This document shows positions 56,320 through 64,000 of a stretch of 64,000 nt of DNA, piece after piece (the stretch's first letter is position 1; every line of letters starts with the position of its first letter). Below the pieces are notes generated by a model, which searched no databases, was not told the DNA's origin, and saw only the letters and a list, made by a program, of their open reading frames with translations. Both the position numbers and the translations under genes were made by a program. Location: positions 75,057 to 139,056 of the forward strand of contig CAKTSK010000001.1 in NCBI GenBank assembly GCA_934597725.1, written 5' to 3'. Source of the DNA: an uncultured Eubacteriales bacterium. GTDB taxonomy: Bacteria > Bacillota > Clostridia > Oscillospirales > Oscillospiraceae.

Positions 56320-57489
56320 ATGGATGCCGCACTTTTTACCAGCATGTTAGCCGACAAACACATCCTTGACCTGAAAAAATTGGCCTACCGGTATCCCCAG
56401 GCCGATCTCCGGGAGTTTATCGCCCTGCTGCAAAAGGGCTTTTACCGGCCCCTGCCCCTGAAAGACTTTGCCGGCAGGAATCTGGTCTATCTGGACAGCG
56501 TTGCCCAGGTCCGTCTGTCCGCCGCCAAGGTGCTGCTGACCCCCCAGGACAGCGGCCAGCCCTATGGCATCCGGGCCATGGAGGAGGAGATCCTATCCAC
56601 CTTCACCATCGAACACATCGACACCGCCCGGGCCAGCGTGCGGAAGATCCTGCTGGGCCACGCCCCCGCCAGCGAGAGCGAGGACCGCATCTACGGCATG
56701 AAGAAGGGGCTTGAATTCATCGCAGACCCCCGGAACGAGATCAGCCAGGAGAATCTCCACCTGCTCTACGACCTCACCGTCGGAGCCTTTCTGCCGCCGG
56801 AGGACCGCCTGCTGCCCGGCCACCGCTACCGCCACGACAGCGTCTATGTCGTGGGCAGCAAGGTGGAGCACACCGGTCTGCCCTGGCAGAAGCTGCCGGC
56901 CTATCTGGAGGATCTGGTGGCCTTTGTCCACCAGGAGTCTGCCATGAACGACCTGCTGAAAGCCGCCGTGCTCCATTTCTATCTGGCCTATCTGCACCCC
57001 TGGTTCGACGGCAACGGCAGGATGGCCCGGCTGCTGCACCTGTGGTATCTGGTCCAGCAGCAGTATTCCTCCGCCCTGTTTGTCCCGCTGTCGGAATATG
57101 TGGAGAAAAGCCGCCGGGAATATTACCGCGCCTATACCCTGACCGAGCAGAACGCGCAGATCAGCGGCCTGCTGGATGTCACGCCCTTCCTGGTCTATTT
57201 TATCGAACAGGTCTACCACCAGTTGGGAACCGCCCTGCCCGCGCCCGCCGCCACAGAGACTTTCCAGGCCGCCTTGGCCCAGGGGAAGGTCACCGAAAAG
57301 GAAGCCGCCCTGTGGCGCTTCGTCCTCACCGCCTACGGCAGCGCCCCCTTCTCCACCAAGCAGCTGGAAAAGGACTTTGGCAACGCGGCTTACGCCACCA
57401 TCCGCAGCTTTGTCCGCAAGTTCGAGACCCTGGGGCTGCTGCGGTCCACAGCTTACGGAAACCGGGTGAAGTACCAGGCGGTCACCTGA
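56320..57489 (+). CDS. Fic domain protein (probable AMP-transferase)
   Basis: A 389-aa protein. The Fic core motif HPWFDGNGRMARLL (~225-238) matches HPFxxGNGRxxR, with the catalytic His. Upstream, STFTIEHID (~88) is the position of the inhibitory helix (S/T)xxxE(G/N), but the last residue is His. The C-terminal ~90 residues (TKQLEKDFGNAAYATIRSFVRKFETLGLL) form a winged helix. It likely transfers AMP (or another NMP) to a protein. ATG 56320 is chosen over GTG 56311 because GAGGTG is correctly spaced for it. No antitoxin-like gene beside it. Confidence 0.9.
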   Translation: MDAALFTSMLADKHILDLKKLAYRYPQADLREFIALLQKGFYRPLPLKDFAGRNLVYLDSVAQVRLSAAKVLLTPQDSGQPYGIRAMEEEILSTFTIEHIDTARASVRKILLGHAPASESEDRIYGMKKGLEFIADPRNEISQENLHLLYDLTVGAFLPPEDRLLPGHRYRHDSVYVVGSKVEHTGLPWQKLPAYLEDLVAFVHQESAMNDLLKAAVLHFYLAYLHPWFDGNGRMARLLHLWYLVQQQYSSALFVPLSEYVEKSRREYYRAYTLTEQNAQISGLLDVTPFLVYFIEQVYHQLGTALPAPAATETFQAALAQGKVTEKEAALWRFVLTAYGSAPFSTKQLEKDFGNAAYATIRSFVRKFETLGLLRSTAYGNRVKYQAVT

Positions 57490-57514
57490 TCCCCCCTTCT
57501 CCCCCCAAATGCGA

Positions 57515-57548
57515 CGACCGCCGCCGGCTTTTCAGCCGGCGGCGGTCG
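57515..57548. terminator. hairpin between fic and the chemoreceptor gene
   Basis: CGACCGCCGCCGGCT (57515-57529) and AGCCGGCGGCGGTCG (57534-57548): perfect 15-bp stem, loop TTTC. No T run on the plus strand, so terminator use is probable only. Confidence 0.6.
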
Positions 57549-57618
57549 CCTGAGGGTTGGGTTCGGACAGGGGGAAGTACAGCAGCTTCCCGCAGGTCCA
57601 TCAAGTCATTTGACAGAG

Positions 57619-59664
57619 TCAAATTGTGAAGTCCTCCCGGTCCAACCGGAAGTGCGACACTTGCTGGTTCATCATGTCCGCCTGGCCGGAAAGCTCCTGG
57701 CTGGCGGCGGCGCTCTCCTCGGCGGTGGCCGAGTTGGTCTGGACCACGGTGGCGATCTGGTCGATCCCCCGGGCGATCTCCGAGAGCTGTTCTGCCTTGG
57801 CCTGATAGGAGAGGGCCACGTTGTTGATGGTCTCCACCACCGACCGGCTGCCCTCGGCCACTGTAGACAGGGAGGCTGCCGTGGCCTGGGTGATCTCCTC
57901 GCCGTGCGCGACGGCCCGGGCAGAGTTTTCGATGAGTTCGTTGGTCTTGCGGGCGGCCTCGGCCGACTTGCCGGCCAGATCCCGGACCTCGTCGGCCACC
58001 ACCGCAAAGCCCTTGCCGGCGCTGCCCGCCCGGGCGGCTTCCACGGCGGCGTTCAGGGCCAGGATATTGGTCTGGAAGGCGATGTCGTCGATGGTCTTGA
58101 TGATGCCCCGGATGATGGAGGACTGGGTGCTGATCTCCGACATGGCCTGACGCATCTCGTCCATCTGCCGGTTGCTCTCGTCGACCTCGTTCTTGATCTC
58201 CTCCAGGGCGTGGCCGGCATCCACGGCGATCTGGGCCTCCTCGGTGGCTTTCCCGGACAGCTCCTGCACTGTGGCAGACAGCTCCTGGACAGAAGACGCC
58301 TGCTCTGTGGCCCCCTGGGCCAGGGCCTGGGAGGCGCTGGCGATCTGCTCTGCCCCGGCGTTGACCTGATTGGCCGACTGGCTGATGGAGAGCAAGGTCT
58401 CGGTGAGGGTAGCCCGGATATCCAGCAGGGCTGCCTTGACTTTGGCAAACTCCCCGACGTACTCATGCTGCAGGGTAAAGACCAGATTTCCCTTGCCGAT
58501 CTGACCGAGCACGTCTGTGATCTCGTTGATGTACAGGATATATTCTTTCAACCGGTCTACGATCCGGGACACAGATGCGCCCACGGCGCCGACCTCATCC
58601 CGGCTGTCCACGTCCACTTCCACGTCCAGTTCCCCGTCGGCCAGCCGGCCCACCACGTCGTTCAGCCGCTTCATCGGGCGGGTGATGGACAGGGCAATGA
58701 CCACGGTGATCCCAGCCAACAGGGCGCCGCAGACCACCACACCGATGATCAGGACCCGCATGATGGCAGCGGTCTGGGCGTTGAACTCCGCCTCGGGCAT
58801 GACTCCCATCATCGTATAGCCCAAGTTACTGATGTTGGTTACGCTGCCATAGTAAACATCCGTCCCATCACGGGTATACTGAGTGGCAGAGGTCTCCTGC
58901 TTGTTCTCAATCGCGTTGTTCATGTTCGCGGAGTAATTGGCCTCGGTGTATTTCACCCCAACGATGGACGCATTCGGGTGATACATGATCACACCATGCC
59001 TGTCATACAGGGCAATATACCCGGTGTCACCCACAGCGATCTTGGACAGGATCTCGCCGACATGGTCTGCCGATAGGTTGACGCCCACCGCGCCCTTCAC
59101 GGTGCCGTTGACCATCACGGGGCTGACCAGCGCGATCACCCGCTGACCGTCGTTGACGCTTTCATAGGCTTCGGTGGCCACCGTGTCCTGGGCCTCCATG
59201 AGGGGCTGGTACCAAGCCCGCTCGGTGTACTTCAGCTCCGGGGGGCCGTGGACCTTCCCGTCACACGCAAGGATCTCTCCCGTCTGGAAGTTGCAGATCC
59301 ACAGGTTGGTCACGTGATCCTTGTTCTGCTGCTGGACCAGAGCCATCTGTTCCAGCAGGACGTCCCGTTGTTCATAGGCTTTCAGCCCGCCCTCAATGGG
59401 TCTGGTCGTGGCGTTCTTGATGATCTGTGTGGCCGAGAGGCTTTCTGCAACCCCGCGGTACTGCTCAAAAAAGGCTTCCACCTGTCCGGCCGCAGCCTGG
59501 GTGGCCGCGTCCAACTCGCCGCTTTTGAGTTCTGTCACGATCTTCCCGCCCCTGAGTCCCAAAAAAATGGTGGTCACCAACAGGACTACGAAGAGCGGCA
59601 CCAGGATACTCACCAATAGCTTCTGGACAATGCCAAAGGTTCGTCGTTCGGCCTGCTCGCCCAC
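57619..59664 (-). CDS. methyl-accepting chemotaxis protein
   Basis: A 681-aa membrane receptor. Membrane helix ~12-30, extracellular dCache-type sensor ~35-290 (LKYTERAWYQPLMEAQD, VSPVMVNGTVKGAVGVNLS, GYIALYDRHGVIMYHPNAS), second helix ~300-325, HAMP ~326-380 (RPMKRLNDVVGRLADGELDVEV), then a coiled-coil signalling domain with the CheA/CheW-binding hairpin tip IDDIAFQTNILALNAAVEAARAG (~555). The start is GTG 59664. No che genes are nearby. Likely amino-acid or small-ligand sensing; promoter candidate TTGTAA-N17-TATTTT at 59749-59721. Confidence 0.93.
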   Translation of the reverse strand: MGEQAERRTFGIVQKLLVSILVPLFVVLLVTTIFLGLRGGKIVTELKSGELDAATQAAAGQVEAFFEQYRGVAESLSATQIIKNATTRPIEGGLKAYEQRDVLLEQMALVQQQNKDHVTNLWICNFQTGEILACDGKVHGPPELKYTERAWYQPLMEAQDTVATEAYESVNDGQRVIALVSPVMVNGTVKGAVGVNLSADHVGEILSKIAVGDTGYIALYDRHGVIMYHPNASIVGVKYTEANYSANMNNAIENKQETSATQYTRDGTDVYYGSVTNISNLGYTMMGVMPEAEFNAQTAAIMRVLIIGVVVCGALLAGITVVIALSITRPMKRLNDVVGRLADGELDVEVDVDSRDEVGAVGASVSRIVDRLKEYILYINEITDVLGQIGKGNLVFTLQHEYVGEFAKVKAALLDIRATLTETLLSISQSANQVNAGAEQIASASQALAQGATEQASSVQELSATVQELSGKATEEAQIAVDAGHALEEIKNEVDESNRQMDEMRQAMSEISTQSSIIRGIIKTIDDIAFQTNILALNAAVEAARAGSAGKGFAVVADEVRDLAGKSAEAARKTNELIENSARAVAHGEEITQATAASLSTVAEGSRSVVETINNVALSYQAKAEQLSEIARGIDQIATVVQTNSATAEESAAASQELSGQADMMNQQVSHFRLDREDFTI

Positions 59665-59815
59665 ATCTCGGTCTCTTCTTCTCTTGTTTCATTCCTCCAT
59701 CTACGCAACTCGCTGCATTAAAAATAACACATTTTTCTCATGATTACAACAATGTGTACTTTTTCAGCACGACCCTTGCCTTTTGATAAACATAATTTTT
59801 GGAACCCCGCTCTCC

Positions 59816-60427
59816 TCAGACCGGTTCCCCTTCCTCGTACCCTGCCGCCCGATAGAAAAAGGTGGACAGAGGCATCCCGCAGGCCTGGGCCGCTGCCTTT
59901 CCGGTGATCTCCCCCCGCTTCCAGCGCTGGTACTGGGCCGGGAAGTTCTCCGGCAGGGGCATGGGCGGCCGCCCGAAGCGGACCCCCCGGGCCTTGGCGG
60001 CGGCGATGCCCTCGGCCTGGCGCTGGCGGATGGTCACCCGCTCGTTTTCGGCCACAAAGGAGAGCACCTGCAGCACGATGTCGCTGAGGAAGGTCCCAAT
60101 GAGGTCCTTGCCCCGGCGGGTGTCCAGCAGGGGCATATCCAGCACCACGATGTCCACCCCCTTTTCCTTGGTCAGCAGCCGCCACTGCTCCTGGATCTCT
60201 CCATAATTGCGCCCCAGACGATCGATGCTTTTGACATAAAGCAGGTCGTCTTTTTTCAGCCGCCGCACCAGCCGGCCGTAAGCCGGGCGGGCGAAGTCCT
60301 TGCCCGAGCGCTTGTCCAGGTACAGGTTCTGCTCCGGGATCGCCAGTTCCCGCAGGGCCCGCAGCTGGCGGTCCTCGTTCTGGTCCCGGGTGCTCACCCG
60401 GACGTATCCATAGATCTCTCCCATCAT
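59816..60427 (-). CDS. serine recombinase (resolvase/invertase family)
   Basis: A 203-aa small serine recombinase: GYVRVSTRDQNEDRQLRAL with catalytic Ser (~12), ARPAYGRLVRRLKKDDLLYVKSIDRLGRNYGEI (~47-80, Arg/Asp set), ENERVTIRQRQAEGIAAAKARGVRFGRP (hinge), then a short C-terminal HTH (GEITGKAAAQACGMPLSTFFYR). Typical of mobile-element resolvases or DNA invertases. ATG at 60427 or 60424. Adjacent XRE gene, truncated nuclease domain and tRNA-Thr point to an old integrated element. Confidence 0.9.
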   Translation of the reverse strand: MMGEIYGYVRVSTRDQNEDRQLRALRELAIPEQNLYLDKRSGKDFARPAYGRLVRRLKKDDLLYVKSIDRLGRNYGEIQEQWRLLTKEKGVDIVVLDMPLLDTRRGKDLIGTFLSDIVLQVLSFVAENERVTIRQRQAEGIAAAKARGVRFGRPPMPLPENFPAQYQRWKRGEITGKAAAQACGMPLSTFFYRAAGYEEGEPV

Positions 60428-60464
60428 CCTCGTCCCTTTCTCTCAGTCTGGAGACACCCTGAAA

Positions 60465-60505
60465 AAACAAGACCGCAGCAGAGAGTCACCCTCTCTACTG
60501 CGGCT
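60465..60505 (-). terminator. terminator of the XRE gene
   Basis: Minus strand CCGCAGTAGAGAG, loop, CTCTCTGCTGCGG, then TCTTG and T6. Confidence 0.8.
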
Positions 60506-60508
60506 GCA

Positions 60509-60712
60509 TCATCGTCTTCTGTCGCTGCGCCCCACCAGGTAGTCCAGAGACACCTGATAGAGATCCGCCAGCTTCACCGCCAGCTCCAGGGGCAGCGTTC
60601 GCAGGCCCCGCTCGTATTTGGAATACAGGGACTGGTCACACAGCAGGGCGGCGGCCACCTGCTGTTGGGTCAGGTCCGCGTCCTCCCGCAGATCACGAAT
60701 TCTCAGTTTCAT
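60509..60712 (-). CDS. XRE-family regulator (67 aa)
   Basis: IRDLREDADLTQQQVAAALLCDQSLYSKYERGLRTL-type HTH, then LAVKLADLYQVSLDYLVGRSD. Very similar in design to the XRE protein at 12287-12505 and preceded by the same 13-mer CTTTTGGTGATAC directly before the start codon. The upstream palindrome TAGGAC-N5-GTCCTA (60762-60778) and half-site GTCCTA (60740-60745) suggest autoregulation. Confidence 0.88.
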   Translation of the reverse strand: MKLRIRDLREDADLTQQQVAAALLCDQSLYSKYERGLRTLPLELAVKLADLYQVSLDYLVGRSDRRR

Positions 60713-60713
60713 G

Positions 60714-60778
60714 GTATCACCAAAAGAATGATAGCAAAGGTCCTATCCTCCCCTCTTCTTTTAGGACTATCTGTCCTA
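60714..60778 (-). promoter_or_regulatory. leader and operators of the XRE gene
   Basis: 13-mer at 60714-60726; GTCCTA half-site at 60740-60745; perfect inverted repeat TAGGAC-TATCT-GTCCTA at 60762-60778. Confidence 0.55.
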
Positions 60779-61081
60779 TTCCTGCCGCCTACTTGTATGT
60801 GAAAACGGACCAGACAGCCGCCTGTTCCCGCCATCAAATCAGCCTTTAAGGGGCATCGCGGCACCTGTCTTGCGCCGAAAGGCCCGCAGCAAATGTAAAG
60901 CGCAAAACCATTCCATGGGAAATGGGCTGTGTTTCCACAGCCCATCCCAAAGACTGGTTATCTGGCAGGCGTGCCATTCCCCTGCATTTCTTTTGCCCAT
61001 GTCCCGAAGGTATGCGGCGCGTGGCGACACGAAATTTCCACCTCAAATAACCAATATCATTCTATGTCTATTATAGCGAAC
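60779..61081. other. 300-bp gap with one hairpin
   Basis: Contains a perfect hairpin ATGGGCTGTG, loop TTTC, CACAGCCCAT (60922-60945) and no credible gene. GC content falls towards the right end (about 61040-61081), where the truncated nuclease gene ends. Confidence 0.5.
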
Positions 61082-61369
61082 TCATTCTTTTTTGTAAAGC
61101 ACCGTCTTGTTGCGGATATATTTTTTCCATTTCTTTTCCTCGATCCAAAGAAAGGTGATCACTGAATTCTTATAACCCGCAGGGTCACTGCACACCTTAA
61201 GCCTTAAAATCAACTCAAACCTTTCGTCCGCATCACAGATCTGCTTGAGGAGGAATGCCGTGTTTGGTTTATTGGCCTGTAAAATATAATCCGGGTCTGA
61301 AATAATCTCAAAAAGGTACTGTGCAAATCGTTCATAAACGGCCTCACGCTTCTCTAAATTCCTATCCAG
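61082..61369 (-). pseudogene. truncated PBECR-like (phage/ICE nuclease-fold) domain
   Basis: Only the C-terminal ~95 residues are present: VYERFAQYLFEIISDPDYIL, KPNTAFLLKQI, LRLKVCSDPAGYKNSVITFLWIEEKKWKKYIRN. This is the typical PBECR/Barnase-EndoU-like tail found at the ends of phage and conjugative-element proteins (match by eye). No start codon with a ribosome site exists in frame; the reading frame instead runs back into the tRNA gene. It is most simply a fragment left by an excised or decayed element beside tRNA-Thr. Confidence 0.65.
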
Positions 61370-61433
61370 TGTATCATCCGCTGCACTTCCCGTCAAGCCA
61401 GAACCCCTGTCCCGCAACAAGCGATGCTTGCAA

Positions 61434-61470
61434 GAAAAAAGCCCCCAAACCGCAACCGGTTCGGAGGCTT
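61434..61470 (-). terminator. terminator of the tRNA-Thr transcript
   Basis: Minus strand AAGCCTCCGAACCG, loop GTTG, CGGTTTGGGGGCTT, then T6; 14-bp stem with two G-U wobbles, directly after the tRNA CCA. Confidence 0.85.
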
Positions 61471-61473
61471 TCT

Positions 61474-61549
61474 TGGAGCTACTGGCCGGACTTGAACCGG
61501 CGGCCTGCTGATTACGAATCAGCTGCTCTACCAACTGAGCCACAGTAGC
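61474..61549 (-). tRNA. tRNA-Thr (anticodon CGT)
   Basis: Complete cloverleaf: acceptor GCTACTG/CAGTAGC, D arm GCTC/GAGC with AGTTGGTA loop, anticodon stem GCTGA/TCAGC with loop TTCGTAA (anticodon CGT), T arm GCCGG/CCGGC with TTCAAGT, discriminator T and encoded CCA (61476-61474). Confidence 0.97.
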
Positions 61550-61771
61550 AAGGGGAAGTTTTTATAAATTGGCAAATGATATTCTATCACAGGGCCGTGC
61601 CCTTGTCAAGCCTTTTTTGCTATACTCCCCGTATACTGGTCCCCTGGGGCGGACTGCCCGGTTTTCAAGGCTTCTTTCCCCCACGGTTTTCCAAAACTCG
61701 AAAAAATACTACAAAGAGTTATGCACACTTTCCACCGACTTTTCCACATTGGTGGAAAACTTGTTCACAAC

Positions 61772-62794
61772 TCACCCCCGGCCATAGGGCTGGGAGATGT
61801 CCCGGTTGGCGAAGCCGTTCAGGTCCCACCCGGCCCGGGTGCCGGCCAGGTACTCATAGTAGCCCTGGCTGCCGATCATGCTGCCGTTGTCCCCGCACAG
61901 CTTCAGCGGCGGCAGGTAGAGGGTGATGCCCCGCGCCCGGCAGGCGGTCTCCAGGTCCCGGCGGATGCGGGAGTTGGCCGCCACGCCGCCCACCACGGCC
62001 ACCTTGCCGTAGCCCGTCTGGGCCGCAGCGGCCATGGTCCGGGGCACCAGCTCGTCGCTGACCGCCGCAGAGAAGGACGCCGCCAGATCGGCCACCGGCA
62101 GCTCCTCGCCCTTCTGCTGGGCGTTGTGGATGAGGTTGAGCATGGCGGTCTTGAGCCCCGAGAAGGACAGGTCCAGGGGGGCGTCCGGGATGTGGACCCG
62201 GGGCAGCGTGAAGGCCCGGTCGTTGCCCGTCTGGGCCGCCCGGTCCAGGGGCGCGCCGCCGGGATATCCTAAACCCATGACCCGGGCGATCTTGTCAAAG
62301 CACTCCCCCGCCGCGTCGTCCCGGGTGCCGCCCAGGATGGTCATGTCTGTGTAGCCCTTCACGTCCACGATCAGGGACGTGCCGCCGGAGACACACAGGC
62401 AGACGAAGGGGGGTTCCAGGTCCGGGTGGGCGATGTAGTTGGCGGCGATGTGGCCCCGGACGTGATGCACCGGGATCAGCGGGACCCCCAGCCCATAGGC
62501 CACCGACTTGGCAAAGCTCACCCCCACCAGCACCGCGCCGATGAGGCCGGGGGCATAGGTCACCGCCACACCGTCGATGTCCCGGCGGGTGAGGCCGGCG
62601 GTGTCCAGGGCCTGCTGGGCCAGCTGGGCGATGACTTCAATGTGTTTCCGGGAGGCGATCTCCGGCACCACGCCGCCGTAAGCCTTGTGCATCTGCACCG
62701 AGGAGGCGATGCAGTCGGCCAGCACCGTGCGGCCGTCCCGGACCAGGGCCACCGCCGTCTCGTCGCAGGAGGATTCGATTGCCAAAAGGATCAT
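61772..62794 (-). CDS. tsaD: tRNA N6-adenosine threonylcarbamoyltransferase
   Basis: A 340-aa Kae1/TsaD protein that attaches the threonylcarbamoyl group to A37 of ANN-decoding tRNAs. AIESSCDETAVALV (~5-18), VHHVRGHIAANYI with metal His-x3-His (~110), VCLCVSGGTSLI (~130), LDLSFSGLKTA and GGVAANSRIRRD are diagnostic. ATG 62794, 4-bp overlap (ATGA) with the GNAT gene. Operon rimI-GNAT-tsaD, the usual setting with RimI. Confidence 0.97.
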   Translation of the reverse strand: MILLAIESSCDETAVALVRDGRTVLADCIASSVQMHKAYGGVVPEIASRKHIEVIAQLAQQALDTAGLTRRDIDGVAVTYAPGLIGAVLVGVSFAKSVAYGLGVPLIPVHHVRGHIAANYIAHPDLEPPFVCLCVSGGTSLIVDVKGYTDMTILGGTRDDAAGECFDKIARVMGLGYPGGAPLDRAAQTGNDRAFTLPRVHIPDAPLDLSFSGLKTAMLNLIHNAQQKGEELPVADLAASFSAAVSDELVPRTMAAAAQTGYGKVAVVGGVAANSRIRRDLETACRARGITLYLPPLKLCGDNGSMIGSQGYYEYLAGTRAGWDLNGFANRDISQPYGRG

Positions 62795-63435
62795 ACGCGC
62801 ACCTCTTTCTCCTCCCCGCCGGGGAGGTCGGTCTGGGTCGCCCAGGAGATCCCTTCCGCCAGCGGGGCGGCAGGGTCCCAGGGGATCTGAACGGACCGGC
62901 GGAGCACCGCCGGGGGGAATTGGGCCGTATACATGGCCCGGTGGGCCGCTTGGGCCTGGTCCTCCCGTCCCCGGCCATTGGGGGAGCAGAGGAAGGTCCG
63001 GTAGCGCACCCCGAACAGCAGACATTCATAGGACAGGGGGGCAAACCCGCTGCGCTGGTAAAAGCCCAGCCGCCGCCGGCGCAGGGCGTCGGTTGGGCCG
63101 CCCAGCGGGGTCTCAGACTCCACCAGGATGCCATCCAGGCTCTGACAGCCGGCCTGGAGCCGGCGCAGGATCGCCCCGCCCAGCCCCTGATTCCGCCGGG
63201 CGGCGGGCACGCCCAGGTAGTCCACCAGCACATAGCCGGTCACCGGACCGGTCCACAGCATGAGATAGCCCACCAGTTCCCGGCCCTCCCAGGCCCCCAC
63301 CGGGTGATAGACGCCCCGGCGGACCAGGGTCTCCATGGCGGCCAGGGGCTTGAGCTCTTCCGGGGGAAAGGCTTCCTGCAGCTCGGTCTCGTGGAGCCAG
63401 CGCAGCCGGTCCGGCGGCAAAGGACGCAGCTGCAT
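62791..63435 (-). CDS. GNAT family N-acetyltransferase
   Basis: A 214-aa acetyltransferase with VLVDYLGVPAARRNQGLGGAILRRL (~70-94), the acetyl-CoA pyrophosphate loop (RxxGxG/A variant RRNQGLGG), and LGFYQRSGFAPLSYE. The C-terminal 70 residues are unusual and unassigned. ATG 63435 is preferred over 63441, because AGGAGG is 9 nt from it and only 3 nt from the other. Between rimI and tsaD; substrate unknown. Confidence 0.88.
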   Translation of the reverse strand: MQLRPLPPDRLRWLHETELQEAFPPEELKPLAAMETLVRRGVYHPVGAWEGRELVGYLMLWTGPVTGYVLVDYLGVPAARRNQGLGGAILRRLQAGCQSLDGILVESETPLGGPTDALRRRRLGFYQRSGFAPLSYECLLFGVRYRTFLCSPNGRGREDQAQAAHRAMYTAQFPPAVLRRSVQIPWDPAAPLAEGISWATQTDLPGGEEKEVRV

Positions 63436-63437
63436 GG

Positions 63438-63896
63438 TCATCCCTCCTCCGGCCGGAAGGTGCGGGTGAGCAGCAGGGCATCCTCCGTGGGGTCCTCATA
63501 GTATCCCTTCCGGCGGCCCGCCTCCCGGAAGCCGTGCTTCTCATACAGGGCCACGGCGGCGGCGTTGGAGGGCCGGACCTCCAGGGTCAGGAAGGCCAGG
63601 TGGACCTGCCCAAAGCGGCAGAAGGTATCCAGCAGCCGGTCGGCGATGCCCTGGCGGCGGCAGTCCGGCCGGACGGCCACGTTGTCGATGTAGCCCTCGT
63701 CCAGGACCACATGCAGGCCCGCGTAGCCCAGCACCTCTCCGTTCTCGCCCTCCGCCACCAGGAAGGAGGCGGTGGGATTATACAGTTCTTCGGCCAGCAT
63801 GGCCTCGTTCCAGGGCTGGGAAAAACACAGCCGCTCCAAGGCGGCCACCCCGGCCAGGTGGGAACGGTCCATGGGGACGATGGTCGGTCGTTTCAT
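63438..63896 (-). CDS. rimI: ribosomal protein S18-alanine N-acetyltransferase
   Basis: A 152-aa RimI: LERLCFSQPWNEAMLAEEL (~20), YAGLHVVLDEGYIDNVAVRPDCRRQGIADRLL (acetyl-CoA loop RRQGIA), LEVRPSNAAAVALYEKHGFREAGRRKGYYEDPTEDALLL. It acetylates the N-terminus of S18 and shares an operon with tsaD, the usual arrangement. Its stop overlaps a possible start of the next gene. Confidence 0.93.
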   Translation of the reverse strand: MKRPTIVPMDRSHLAGVAALERLCFSQPWNEAMLAEELYNPTASFLVAEGENGEVLGYAGLHVVLDEGYIDNVAVRPDCRRQGIADRLLDTFCRFGQVHLAFLTLEVRPSNAAAVALYEKHGFREAGRRKGYYEDPTEDALLLTRTFRPEEG

Positions 63897-63911
63897 AGCG
63901 GCTCCTGTCTC

Positions 63912-64000
63912 TTATCCCTTGGCGTCGGCCCAGCTGCGGCCTGCACCGGCTTCGGCCACCAGGGGCACGGCAAAGTTTCCTGCCCCCTCCATCTCCTCGG
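63912..64000 (-). CDS. polA: DNA polymerase I, C-terminal end (runs off window)
   Basis: The last 28 codons: MEGAGNFAVPLVAEAGAGRSWADAKG and stop, matching the C-terminal end of family-A polymerases (VPLxVxVGxGxNWxxAK). Too short for certainty, but the match is characteristic. It is upstream of rimI on the same strand (15-bp gap). Confidence 0.7.
   Translation of the reverse strand, partial: EEMEGAGNFAVPLVAEAGAGRSWADAKG

Noticed and set aside
61378..61543. N-terminal extension of the nuclease fragment through the tRNA
   Set aside because: It would translate the tRNA-Thr gene and its terminator; it is an accidental open frame.

Overview
The window reads as a chromosomal piece of a high-GC, spore-forming Bacillota of the class Clostridia, most like the Oscillospiraceae group of gut anaerobes (Flavonifractor/Lawsonibacter-like). 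The reasons are a solo Spo0A output domain, Clostridia-type small proteins (DUF1292, XRE regulators), strong AGGAGG ribosome sites, TTGACA/TATAAT promoters, acetate kinase and formate-THF ligase, and Gram-positive riboswitches (ZTP, glycine, L10 leader). The genus is inference; nothing here identifies it.

Layout. 1-12.3 kb: small regulators, a strongly codon-biased Fe-alcohol dehydrogenase, a hexokinase-fold protein, CapA, a Crp/Fnr regulator, DUF2461, a radical SAM/SPASM protein and a CtpE-like P-type ATPase. 12.3-15.8 kb: an XRE/small-protein divergent pair, then ackA and tmcAL back to back. 15.8-29.7 kb: one long minus-strand purine operon, purE-purF-purM-purN-purO-purH(AICARFT only)-purD-purL-guaB-fhs, behind a ZTP riboswitch with an intrinsic terminator. 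29.8-35.0 kb: three tandem Na+/alanine-glycine symporters, each with its own promoter and terminator; only the first has a glycine riboswitch. 35.1-36.9 kb: split transketolase.

37.0-42.05 kb: a compact type II-C CRISPR-Cas system: tracrRNA, cas9 (1098 aa), cas1, cas2 and a tiny array (two full repeats, two 30-bp spacers, one decayed repeat). The array is transcribed toward the cas genes from extended -10 promoters carried by the repeats. These genes are visibly less GC-rich than the flanks. 42.1-45.9 kb: rpmG-secE-nusG-rplK-rplA, then L10 leader-rplJ-rplL. 46-52 kb: XRE/membrane-protein pair with three operators, a cluster of perfect hairpins, a radical SAM protein, a CofE-like ligase, a SLOG/XRE pair and a polysaccharide deacetylase with SLH repeats. 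52-56 kb: MarR plus a heterodimeric ABC exporter. 56-59.7 kb: Fic protein and chemoreceptor. 59.8-61.55 kb: mobile-element debris (serine recombinase, XRE, truncated PBECR-like nuclease domain) next to tRNA-Thr(CGT). 61.8-64 kb: tsaD, GNAT, rimI and the 3' end of polA.

How parts work together. The purine operon makes IMP from PRPP; fhs supplies the 10-formyl-THF used by PurN and the AICAR transformylase; the riboswitch senses Z nucleotides that build up when formyl-THF is short. Cas9, tracrRNA and crRNA form the defence effector and Cas1-Cas2 the adapter. Many small XRE regulators sit beside visible inverted-repeat operators and are probably autoregulated.
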